Origin: a virus
Strand: one strand, 5' to 3'
DNA length: 28,367 nucleotides
Virus record (IMG/VR): IMGVR_UViG_3300046009_007699
Location: 1 to 28,367 of that record
The position numbers and the translations under genes are program-made. Positions within the stretch are counted from its first letter, which is position 1, and each line of letters begins with the position of its first letter. The notes beneath the pieces are model-generated. The model saw only the letters and a list, made by a program, of their open reading frames with translations, was not told where the DNA came from and made no database searches. This document shows, piece after piece, positions 15,837 to 22,426 of this stretch.

Positions 15837-17375
15837 TTGAAAAGCCAAAATCAAAGTTATCTGCTGAGTTACCTTATGCTATTGGTAGCTGTGTCGCTGA
15901 GTGCGATTGCTGCCTTTTATAGTATCATGGGCCTGGCTGCAATTTTTGCTGCCGCCGTTATACCTATTGTTATAATGGGCAGTATTTTGGAAGTGGCCAA
16001 GGTAACTGTCACTGTTTGGTTGCATGAATACTGGCAGGATGCAAAACTGCTGATGCGTGGCTATCTTACCTTGGCAGTGGTTGTGCTTATGATGTTGACC
16101 AGCATGGGCATCTTTGGTTTCCTAAGCAAGGCCCACAGTGATCAAAGCTTGGTGACTGGAGACAGTCAAGCAAAGTTAGCGATATATGATGAAAAGATCA
16201 AAACCTCTCGAGATAACATCGAAACCAACCGCCGCGCTCTCAAACAAATGGATGAGGCAGTGGACCAGGTTATGGGTCGCAGTTCGGATGAAAAGGGTGC
16301 CGATAAAGCCGTGGCTATCCGTAGGGCTCAGCAAAAAGAGCGTGTTCGTCTCCTTGCAGAAATCGCCGCCGAACAGAAAACAATTGCGAAGCTTAATGAA
16401 GAAGCGGCACCAATTAGAGCAGAGAACAGAAAGATTGAAGCTGAAGTAGGACCAATCAAATATATCGCCGCATTGATTTATGGCGACAATCCTGATGCCA
16501 GTTTGTTAGAACGTGCAGTGCGTTGGGTAATCATAATGATTGTGATTGTGTTTGATCCTTTAGCAATCATGATGTTATTGGCGGCTACTGAAAGCATGAG
16601 CTGGATAAAACGGCAAAGATCAGAAGACAAAGAACAACCTATTGTTGTTGTACCTGATGCAGTACCACCTGTGCCCGAAATCCCAGAAGCAGAACCAGAA
16701 CCAATATCAGAAGCAAAAAGCAGTATAACTCATTTCAACGATCCTGGGGAACATCCAAAAGACTACGATGAAACACAGATTGAAAATATTGAGCAAATAG
16801 AAGAAGTCGGTAGTGAGCAAGAATTCTTTGACAAAGCAAAATTTACAGCTCAAGCCATTGACATCATAGACGAACAACAAAGAGCGGCAAAAGCAAATGC
16901 AATAATGTCAGAGATTGAACTAGAACAAAATGATGACGAAGAAACAACCACAGCACTAGATGAAAAACAAGCTCAACGCGAATGGAAAGATGCCAATCCA
17001 GGTAAAACACTAAAACAAGAACGTGCAAGGTATGATCGTGGAGAAATAACAGAACTGCCATGGTTACAAAGTATAAAACTGCAAGCAGACAATGCCAAGG
17101 TCACCGGCGAAGTTAGAGGTTTTGGAATTGAGTTTCCTGCTGAACCGCAGAAAGGCGATCAGTTCATTAGAGTTGATGTCATGCCTAATAGGCTGTATAA
17201 GTACAACGGTACCAAATGGATTGAAGTAGATAAAAGCCTAAGTGATCAATATACATTTGATTCTGCGTATATAGATCATCTTATTGAAAAATTAGACAGA
17301 GGCGAATATGATGCGGATTTGCTCAGTGACGCCGAACGTGATCAAATAAAATTCAGATTGACTAACAAAGGATAA
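15837..17375 (+). CDS. Four-TM membrane protein with long coiled coil and acidic tail
   Basis: 512 residues starting with TTG behind a good TAAGGA site (15824-15829, 7-base spacer). Predicted layout: membrane segments at about 8-29, 32-54, 74-96 and 229-251; a long Lys/Glu/Arg-rich coiled coil between the third and fourth (about 108-205); then a Pro/Glu-rich acidic region (about 265-400). Near the C-terminus (about 420-465) is a GEVRGFGIEFPAEPQKGD...NRLYKYNGTKWIEVD module (quoted in part) that resembles short beta modules of phage structural proteins. No catalytic motif is visible. A role in the host envelope during infection is plausible. Its stop is one base before the clpX GTG, so these genes are tightly linked. 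I do not recognise the family. Confidence 0.85.
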   Translation: MKSQNQSYLLSYLMLLVAVSLSAIAAFYSIMGLAAIFAAAVIPIVIMGSILEVAKVTVTVWLHEYWQDAKLLMRGYLTLAVVVLMMLTSMGIFGFLSKAHSDQSLVTGDSQAKLAIYDEKIKTSRDNIETNRRALKQMDEAVDQVMGRSSDEKGADKAVAIRRAQQKERVRLLAEIAAEQKTIAKLNEEAAPIRAENRKIEAEVGPIKYIAALIYGDNPDASLLERAVRWVIIMIVIVFDPLAIMMLLAATESMSWIKRQRSEDKEQPIVVVPDAVPPVPEIPEAEPEPISEAKSSITHFNDPGEHPKDYDETQIENIEQIEEVGSEQEFFDKAKFTAQAIDIIDEQQRAAKANAIMSEIELEQNDDEETTTALDEKQAQREWKDANPGKTLKQERARYDRGEITELPWLQSIKLQADNAKVTGEVRGFGIEFPAEPQKGDQFIRVDVMPNRLYKYNGTKWIEVDKSLSDQYTFDSAYIDHLIEKLDRGEYDADLLSDAERDQIKFRLTNKG

Positions 17376-17376
17376 C

Positions 17377-18582
17377 GTGAGTGATCTGTATCAACATTGC
17401 AGTTTTTGTGGAAAACACAAAGACAGTGTAAAAAAACTAATTGTAGGGGATCGTGTTGGTATTTGTAACGAATGTGTTATTCTTTGCACAGACTTACTCA
17501 CAACCGAAGACACAGAACCAACTTCCGAAATAGTAACCAATCCCTTGGATCCAAGGGAAATTAAAAAATTTCTTGATCAATATGTTATAGGACAAAATGC
17601 TGCAAAAACAGTGTTGGCAGTGTCCATTGTTAATCATTACAAACGAATCAATGGATCCAGTGATGATGTTGAGATTGAGAAGTCTAATATTTTAATGCTA
17701 GGCCCAACGGGCTCTGGTAAAACGCTGCTGGCTCGCAGCGTTGCACGATATCTTGATGTGCCATTTGCAATTGCAGACGCAACAAGTCTAACCGAGGCAG
17801 GCTATGTTGGCGATGATGTTGAAAGTACAATTGCCAGACTTCTACAGGCAGCAAATGGTGACGTAGAAAAAACTCAACGTGGCATTATATTCATTGATGA
17901 AATTGACAAAATAGCAAGAAAAAGCGAGAGTACCAGTATCACACGTGATGTATCTGGAGAAGGTGTACAGCAGGCTTTGCTTAAATTAGTAGAAGGCACT
18001 AAGTGCAGAGTTCCTAATAGCAGCACTGGTCGCAAACATCCCAACAGTGACATGATTGAAATAGATACAAAGAACATATTGTTTATTGCCGGTGGTGCTT
18101 TTGTGGGCTTAGAAAATCTAGTTAAAAATAGAGTAAAAGGCACTGCAATTGGTTTTGGTGCTAGTATAAATGAACAAACTGACACAGATTTGATGAATCA
18201 ATCAATGCCAGATGACATCGTAAAGTTTGGTATGATTCCAGAGTTTGTGGGCAGATTCCCTACCTGGGTAACTCTAGAGCAGTTGGGTCTTGATGAGCTA
18301 ATCAACATTTTAACTCAGGTCAAAAACTGTTATGTGAAACAGTATCAGTGGTTGTTTGCACAGGATGAAATAAAATTAGAATTTGACCAAGACGCACTTG
18401 AAGCCATTGCCAAGCGAGCACAACAAAATAAAACCGGAGCTCGGGGACTACACAGTGAACTTGAACGAGTGCTGATCCCTCATATGTTTGATTTAAAGCA
18501 GTACAAAGACAAAGATTTGGATCAGATTTTGATAAATGCAGATTTGGTAAATAACCCAAGAACTTTAATTTCAGGGGGATAA
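17377..18582 (+). CDS. clpX: ClpX, AAA+ unfoldase of the Clp protease
   Basis: 401 residues, close to bacterial ClpX (about 424), starting with GTG. The N-terminal zinc finger has Cys8, Cys11, Cys30 and Cys33 (CSFCGK...CNECV). Walker A is GPTGSGKT, Walker B is IIFIDEID, and the pore loops GYVG (142-145) and RKH (219-221) are intact. The ClpP-docking loop IGF is retained (258-260), so the phage protein should be able to engage host ClpP; no clpP is visible here. It may redirect the host protease to new substrates, or supply unfoldase for virion or replication remodelling (inference). Followed after one base by bS21. Confidence 0.96.
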   Translation: MSDLYQHCSFCGKHKDSVKKLIVGDRVGICNECVILCTDLLTTEDTEPTSEIVTNPLDPREIKKFLDQYVIGQNAAKTVLAVSIVNHYKRINGSSDDVEIEKSNILMLGPTGSGKTLLARSVARYLDVPFAIADATSLTEAGYVGDDVESTIARLLQAANGDVEKTQRGIIFIDEIDKIARKSESTSITRDVSGEGVQQALLKLVEGTKCRVPNSSTGRKHPNSDMIEIDTKNILFIAGGAFVGLENLVKNRVKGTAIGFGASINEQTDTDLMNQSMPDDIVKFGMIPEFVGRFPTWVTLEQLGLDELINILTQVKNCYVKQYQWLFAQDEIKLEFDQDALEAIAKRAQQNKTGARGLHSELERVLIPHMFDLKQYKDKDLDQILINADLVNNPRTLISGG

Positions 18583-18583
18583 G

Positions 18584-18808
18584 TTGGCTCGCAAAGGAAT
18601 CACAGTGTATGTTGGTGCAGACGGCAATGTAGAAAAAGCTCTGCGAAAACTAAAAAAGAAAGTGCAGGAAAGCCGTTTGCTCTTGGAGCTACGTGATCGT
18701 CAACACTATGTAAAACCTACCACAGAACGAAAAATCAAAAAAGGGGCGGCACGAAGTAGATGGCGCAAATACATAGACAGCCAAAAACTCCCCCCAAAAA
18801 ACTTTTAA
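18584..18808 (+). CDS. rpsU: Ribosomal protein bS21 (small subunit)
   Basis: 74 residues resembling bacterial bS21: the helical N-terminal VEKALRKLKKKVQESRLLLELRDRQ (quoted in part), then the diagnostic YVKPTTERK motif and a very basic C-terminus. bS21 sits near the anti-Shine-Dalgarno end of 16S rRNA and helps initiation, so a phage copy could bias ribosomes toward phage messages. It starts with TTG (18584) behind AGGGGG (18573-18578, 5-base spacer), an unusually strong site. An ATG is absent from the plausible N-terminus. Phage-encoded bS21 is known from aquatic phages. Its stop overlaps the next ATG (TAATG). Confidence 0.9.
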   Translation: MARKGITVYVGADGNVEKALRKLKKKVQESRLLLELRDRQHYVKPTTERKIKKGAARSRWRKYIDSQKLPPKNF

Positions 18809-19068
18809 TGTATATAAAATTTGTGCTGCCACATGGTGCTGGCGGTACAGCAGCAGCAGTTGCACTAAATCGTCTAAGTACGTTGCTCCACAAATGGGGT
18901 AACCGTTACAACATTGTTTATAAAATGAAACCCCACAAGTATTCAGTGAGAGTAACATTTGACAACGATCAACACTATGTTTTGTTTGCATTAACTTGGA
19001 AACCAGATCACCCCTACTTTGCCAATTTTGAACTTGTAGAACCAATGAAAATTGACAAAACCAAATAA
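18808..19068 (+). CDS. Small phage protein, unknown function
   Basis: 86 residues from ATG 18808, in a TAATG overlap with bS21; an in-frame upstream ATG at 18760 lies entirely within bS21 and is unlikely. Predicted alpha/beta: a helix around 10-27 (AGGTAAAVALNRLSTLLHKW), then strands (YNIVYKM, YSVRVTF, HYVLFAL). No known motif. It sits between bS21 and hsp20, and its 3' end carries the hsp20 -35 box. Confidence 0.72.
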   Translation: MYIKFVLPHGAGGTAAAVALNRLSTLLHKWGNRYNIVYKMKPHKYSVRVTFDNDQHYVLFALTWKPDHPYFANFELVEPMKIDKTK

Positions 19069-19080
19069 TTGCTGTATAAA
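19052..19080 (+). promoter_or_regulatory. Consensus sigma-70 promoter for hsp20
   Basis: TTGACA (19052-19057), a 17-base spacer and TATAAA (19075-19080). The -35 box lies in the last codons of the preceding gene. No sigma-32 boxes (CTTGAA / CCCCAT-type) are seen. The predicted start near 19087 coincides with the first base of the 5' hairpin. The -10 region also reads TATAAATA, the T4 late-promoter core, so use by a late factor is possible. Confidence 0.75.
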
Positions 19081-19086
19081 TATGTT

Positions 19087-19142
19087 TGTAGCGCCGATGG
19101 TCGGGCTACAATTAGTCAACTTGCTTAATAAAGGAGAATGAC
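19087..19142 (+). promoter_or_regulatory. ROSE-like RNA thermometer in the hsp20 leader
   Basis: The leader folds by eye into two hairpins. Hairpin I pairs TGTAGC (19087-19092) with GCTACA (19105-19110) and CCGA (19094-19097) with TCGG (19101-19104), leaving one bulged G and a 3-base loop. Hairpin II pairs GTCA (19115-19118) with TGAC (19139-19142) and TTGCTT (19121-19126) with AAGGAG (19131-19136), closing on the loop AATA. The TTGCT segment against AGGAG, with its internal G-G mismatch and U-G pair, is the defining U(U/C)GCU anti-Shine-Dalgarno motif of ROSE elements. These control small heat-shock genes in proteobacteria: the stem melts at higher temperature and exposes the ribosome binding site. 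The ATG (19143) is the next base after the stem. Rests on manual pairing. Confidence 0.7.
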
Positions 19143-19580
19143 ATGACTAAACTTCAAACTTTTGATCTCACACCTTTTTATCGTAGTGCCATTGGAGTAG
19201 ACCGTCTTTTTGATCGCATTGTAAATCAAATTGATCATGCTTCACAACACAACTATCCTCCCTACAACATTGTAGAAACAGGCGAAAACACCTATGAAGT
19301 GCAGATTGCTGTGGCTGGCTTCGCGCAAGGCGAAGTTGAGATCACAGTCAAGGACGGCGAATTGATTATCACAGGTGAAAAAACATCTAATTTGCCAGAA
19401 GGACATGTGTACCGTCATCAAGGTATCAGTGCAAGGAAATTCATACGCACTTTTAGTCTAGGTGATCATGTGGAAGTAAAAGACGCAGAATCACGAGATG
19501 GTATCTTAACTGTTAAATTAGAACGTATAGTTCCTGAAAGTGCAAAACCTAAAGCTATTGCAATCAACTACGTTTCCTAA
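19143..19580 (+). CDS. hsp20: IbpA-like small heat-shock protein (Hsp20)
   Basis: 145-residue chaperone that holds unfolding proteins. It begins FDLTPFYRSAIGVDRLFDRI, the IbpA/IbpB-type N-terminus, then an alpha-crystallin domain (about 35-130) with PPYNIVE, VAGFAQGEVEI, DGELIITGEK, a GISARKFIRTFSLGD segment and GILTVKLERIVPE. The ending AIAINYV is the I-x-I-type tail used for oligomerisation. Length and order match the family. The ribosome binding site is AAGGAG at 19131-19136, buried in the ROSE-like hairpin. A downstream promoter within its last codons drives clpS. Hsp20 genes are frequent in T4-like aquatic phages, where a role in virion or replication-complex folding has been proposed. 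Confidence 0.93.
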   Translation: MTKLQTFDLTPFYRSAIGVDRLFDRIVNQIDHASQHNYPPYNIVETGENTYEVQIAVAGFAQGEVEITVKDGELIITGEKTSNLPEGHVYRHQGISARKFIRTFSLGDHVEVKDAESRDGILTVKLERIVPESAKPKAIAINYVS

Positions 19581-19586
19581 TATAAT
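19558..19586 (+). promoter_or_regulatory. Sigma-70-type promoter for clpS
   Basis: TTGCAA (19558-19563), a 17-base spacer and a perfect TATAAT (19581-19586). The -35 box is inside the last codons of hsp20. Transcription would start around 19593, at the foot of the hairpin 19591-19620, giving clpS its own message with a structured 5' end. Confidence 0.65.
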
Positions 19587-19590
19587 GTAA

Positions 19591-19620
19591 ATACAGGGAG
19601 GGGCTACTCTCTCCCTGTAT
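19591..19620 (+). promoter_or_regulatory. Perfect 10-bp hairpin in the clpS leader
   Basis: ATACAGGGAG (19591-19600) is the exact reverse complement of CTCCCTGTAT (19611-19620). The loop GGGCTACTCT can add G-T, G-C and G-T pairs, leaving a CTAC tetraloop. No T-run follows, so it is not an ordinary intrinsic terminator. It begins at the predicted clpS transcription start and ends 3 bases before the GAGGA ribosome binding site (19624-19628). A 5' mRNA-stabilising stem or a processing site between hsp20 and clpS are the simplest readings. Confidence 0.7.
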
Positions 19621-19634
19621 ACCGAGGATAAAAA

Positions 19635-19949
19635 ATGCCGCATGCAGATAACGAAGTTCAAACACGAATTGATATAAATCATCAGGTCAAAGAACCACCA
19701 ATGTTCAGAGTGATTTATATCAATGACAACAAAACCAGTGTAGAATTTGTAGTAGAAAGTTTGATTGAATTCTTTGATTATACGCCTGTGACAGCAGAAA
19801 AAATAACCATGGACATTCATGAAACTGGTGCAGCCACGGTGGCTGTGTTACCGTATGAAATAGCAGAACAAAAGGGTGCTGAGGTTACTCTAAGTGCAAG
19901 ACAGCAAAATTATCCATTGCAGATTAAGTTAGAACCTGATGAAGCTTAA
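19635..19949 (+). CDS. clpS: ClpS, N-degron adaptor of the Clp protease
   Basis: ClpS delivers proteins with destabilising N-terminal residues to ClpA(P). The 104 residues match the family length (106). After a flexible N-terminus (1-19) come PPMFRVIYINDNKTSVEFVVESLIEFF-type core strands and helix, DIHETGAATVAVLPYEIAEQKGAEV, and the C-terminal PLQIKLEPD. Residues that bind the N-degron are Asn30, Asp31 and His62. The position equal to E. coli Asp36 is Asn32 here, which may change substrate preference. It is notable that the phage carries ClpX and ClpS but neither ClpA nor ClpP in this window. Has its own promoter and leader hairpin. The stop overlaps the reverse-strand phosphoesterase gene by 4 bases. 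Confidence 0.9.
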   Translation: MPHADNEVQTRIDINHQVKEPPMFRVIYINDNKTSVEFVVESLIEFFDYTPVTAEKITMDIHETGAATVAVLPYEIAEQKGAEVTLSARQQNYPLQIKLEPDEA

Positions 19950-20746
19950 TATTCAATGGTTATTCTTTTTGGATAATAAGCAACCTGTTTGAATTCAGTG
20001 TCGTGTCTACCACGACAGTTATTGACAAATCTAACTCCATTTATGGTTGTGTCCACTGATCCATGATAATGACCAAAACACCAAGTATGAATTTTTTTCT
20101 CAGTGTCCATGGCTAGACAGTTTGTAATTTCACTGTTGCCCATGCTGTTGTATCGCCAATCATTGATCAATGAAACATCGTGATTGATCAAATTGGCACC
20201 AGGCACTGTGTGGGTAACTAAAACTATTTTTTTAACATCTTTATGGCGTTGTAATCTTTGCACACTTTTAACAAGATAAGCTGCATCACCTTTGCTCCAG
20301 ACAATCAGTTCTTCGGGATCTACTACTTGTTCACCAGCTTCTATAAGTCTTTGTATCCACGGCCAAGTGCTGTCGTGAAGACTTAGCTCTGGATTATAGT
20401 CAAAAGTAAACCAACCATTTGTGGCTAAAAAGGCAATACCATTTAAAACCACTACGTTGTCTTGCAAGTAGACCAGTTTATTGATCTTAGATAATTGATC
20501 TCCAAGTTCGTTATAACTGTTGCTTAGATTATTTTGATAAAACTTGTGTTCTTCGTTGCCGTCAATATAGAGCACTACTTGATAACAAGTGGTTAGATGC
20601 TGTAATGTTTTTATCAGTAACTTTCTATCTTTGGCAACGTCTCCTGCTACCAAACAAATTGGACTGGTGGGTTGTCCTTGCCAATTAAAAGTTCCTGGCC
20701 AGCTTTCTAAATGTAAGTCGGAAATTAAATCAAAGTGAAATTGCAT
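19946..20746 (-). CDS. Calcineurin-like metallophosphoesterase
   Basis: 266 residues with the complete metal-binding set of the family: DLH in ISDLHLE (Asp10, His12), GD in VAGDVA, a GNEEH variant of the usual GNH(E/D), THT in VTHTVPG, and GHYHG near the C-terminus. Many phages carry such enzymes as nucleic-acid or nucleotide phosphodiesterases/phosphatases, but the substrate cannot be read here. It is a lone reverse-strand gene between forward clpS and the 20771 gene, which starts 24 bases from its own start in the opposite direction. No good Shine-Dalgarno sequence is visible. Confidence 0.9.
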   Translation of the reverse strand: MQFHFDLISDLHLESWPGTFNWQGQPTSPICLVAGDVAKDRKLLIKTLQHLTTCYQVVLYIDGNEEHKFYQNNLSNSYNELGDQLSKINKLVYLQDNVVVLNGIAFLATNGWFTFDYNPELSLHDSTWPWIQRLIEAGEQVVDPEELIVWSKGDAAYLVKSVQRLQRHKDVKKIVLVTHTVPGANLINHDVSLINDWRYNSMGNSEITNCLAMDTEKKIHTWCFGHYHGSVDTTINGVRFVNNCRGRHDTEFKQVAYYPKRITIEY

Positions 20747-20770
20747 GATACATATTTACAGGAGAACAAA

Positions 20771-21157
20771 ATGCAAATTATTTTTGGACGCAAAGCTTTA
20801 GAACTGATAGGCATAGACTCTGCCTATACATTGTTGGAATTAGATACAATCCAACCCAGTCCGGATCATGAGTCTGAGCCTAGTTACTGTGTGCTTACCA
20901 ACGTGCCATTGACAGAAATACATTTACTCGAACAAAAGAATAAAATGCACAACGATATGTTGACTTTTTATAGAAGTCAACAATGGGACGAATGTGAAGA
21001 TTTGATCAAATTACTACGCGGCAGTTGGAATGGTGAAATTGATTCTTTCTATGATGAACTTTTGCAGCGTATGCAACAATACAGATCTCAGCCCCCAGAA
21101 ACTAATTGGGATGCAGTGTATAGGCCTTGGTTAAATTCAAGACCTCAGCTTTCGTAG
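20771..21157 (+). CDS. Small phage protein, unknown function
   Basis: 128 residues from ATG 20771 behind AGGAG (20760-20764). An in-frame TTG at 20735 would overlap the divergent phosphoesterase start and is unlikely. The N-terminal half is beta-rich (MQIIFGRKALELIG, YTLLELDTI, YCVLTNVPL). The C-terminal half is helical and acidic with several Trp, ending NWDAVYRPWLNSRPQLS. No enzyme motif is recognised. The 3' end overlaps the reverse-strand glycosyltransferase-like gene by 21 bases. Confidence 0.72.
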   Translation: MQIIFGRKALELIGIDSAYTLLELDTIQPSPDHESEPSYCVLTNVPLTEIHLLEQKNKMHNDMLTFYRSQQWDECEDLIKLLRGSWNGEIDSFYDELLQRMQQYRSQPPETNWDAVYRPWLNSRPQLS

Positions 21158-22426
21158 TGCAAAAGCTTTGATCCGTTCATTGTTTCTATAAAGATAGTTT
21201 TTATACCCATTGGGTTGATGTTGACGAATAAGTTTCCTATTTCTCAACCAATTCTCTCCTTTGGTAACTGCGGCTTTTTGTATTGCTGCTCTAAGATTGG
21301 TGAATATTTCATCTAGTACCAGAGATTGAAAATCATCACTGAAAAACCAAATCTTGTTTCTGTGTGCTATCTTGTTTGCTGCTTGGCTCCAGGCCTGCCA
21401 TTGATCTGAATCCATTTGATTTAGTTTTTTCATTGCTTCACTGATTTTGTATAATCTTATCACAGGATCCGGTTCTAAATCATAACTTTCATCAATCAAT
21501 GATTCAAATGTTTCAAAACCGTATCGTCGCAGTAATCGCAATGCTCCGGGCGCCGCTGCCAATATAAAAGGATGACCGCAGGCTATGGGGCGTAATATTT
21601 TTTCAGTTAGATGTATTTTACTGTCACTAAACTGTGTTTCTAAAACCACGCTTAGATAAGTTGAATTAAAATCACGTGCATCGTACATAGCACTTGCGTC
21701 TGCACCCACTGTGCATGATCTTGCAAAGTCTAAAATATTTGAATCACGTATTTGAAATCTTGGATCTTTAGCAGTATAGTTTTTAACGTATTGCTGTTGT
21801 TCTCGGTCAAGCAAAGTAATTTTGGAATTGTCAAGCAGTCCGTGATCGTAAAGAAACTCAATAAACTTTAATCTATATTCTCTTGTGTTTGTAAACCCTC
21901 TACTGTATACAAGAAAATTGTGTGTTTTATCTCCTGGATTTAGATCAGGATCGTATTGTGCGTACCTATACCAATCTCTGGCTATCATGGCATGACTCCA
22001 CCAGTAGGCAGTTTCAAATCCGTGTGCTTGATATTTGATCATATCTTGAGAATTGAGCTCGCTGTGCAACAACACTGTGTGGTCAAAAACACTGGCTCCT
22101 TGAACGTACTGTACAGCAAGATTTAAGTTAAGATTGGACAAGAAAACAAACTTTTCAATTCCACTGTTTTCTTTGAATTTGGCATCCACAATGTCTTTGA
22201 ACTCTTGCATTTCAGCTTGTTGATCACTATAATGTTCAAAGTTTAATGGTTCTTGATCGTGAATTATTACATTGGGTCTAACCAACATTTGCTCGGTTTT
22301 ATATGCTTTCAGCGGACGTAGATTAGATATTTTGCGGTCACCATGGGGGTAGAATAAGTAGAATGATACTGGCAAATCTAGTTTGCCTTCAATAAAGTTA
22401 TACAAATTATCAAAAGGAATGTTCAT
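21137..22426 (-). CDS. Putative glycosyltransferase (fucosyltransferase/exostosin-like C-terminus)
   Basis: 429 residues from ATG at 22426-22424; a TTG ten codons upstream has no better support. The diagnostic stretch is around 275-320: VVLETQF, IHLTEKILRPIACGHPFILAAAPGALRLLRRYGF (quoted in part), matching the pattern ExN/T...TEKi..al..G..Pi of GT10/GT47-like donor-binding domains. An RGFTNTREYR segment lies near 175-190. The N-terminal half is unlike anything I recognise. It is probably involved in glycosylating a phage or host surface structure, in line with the nucleotide-sugar dehydrogenase next door. Start codons of the two divergent genes share one CATG. Confidence 0.7.
   Translation of the reverse strand: MNIPFDNLYNFIEGKLDLPVSFYLFYPHGDRKISNLRPLKAYKTEQMLVRPNVIIHDQEPLNFEHYSDQQAEMQEFKDIVDAKFKENSGIEKFVFLSNLNLNLAVQYVQGASVFDHTVLLHSELNSQDMIKYQAHGFETAYWWSHAMIARDWYRYAQYDPDLNPGDKTHNFLVYSRGFTNTREYRLKFIEFLYDHGLLDNSKITLLDREQQQYVKNYTAKDPRFQIRDSNILDFARSCTVGADASAMYDARDFNSTYLSVVLETQFSDSKIHLTEKILRPIACGHPFILAAAPGALRLLRRYGFETFESLIDESYDLEPDPVIRLYKISEAMKKLNQMDSDQWQAWSQAANKIAHRNKIWFFSDDFQSLVLDEIFTNLRAAIQKAAVTKGENWLRNRKLIRQHQPNGYKNYLYRNNERIKAFALRKLRS

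Noticed and set aside
19591-19620. Hairpin as an intrinsic terminator of hsp20
   Set aside because: No T-run follows the stem; the sequence continues directly into the clpS ribosome binding site.
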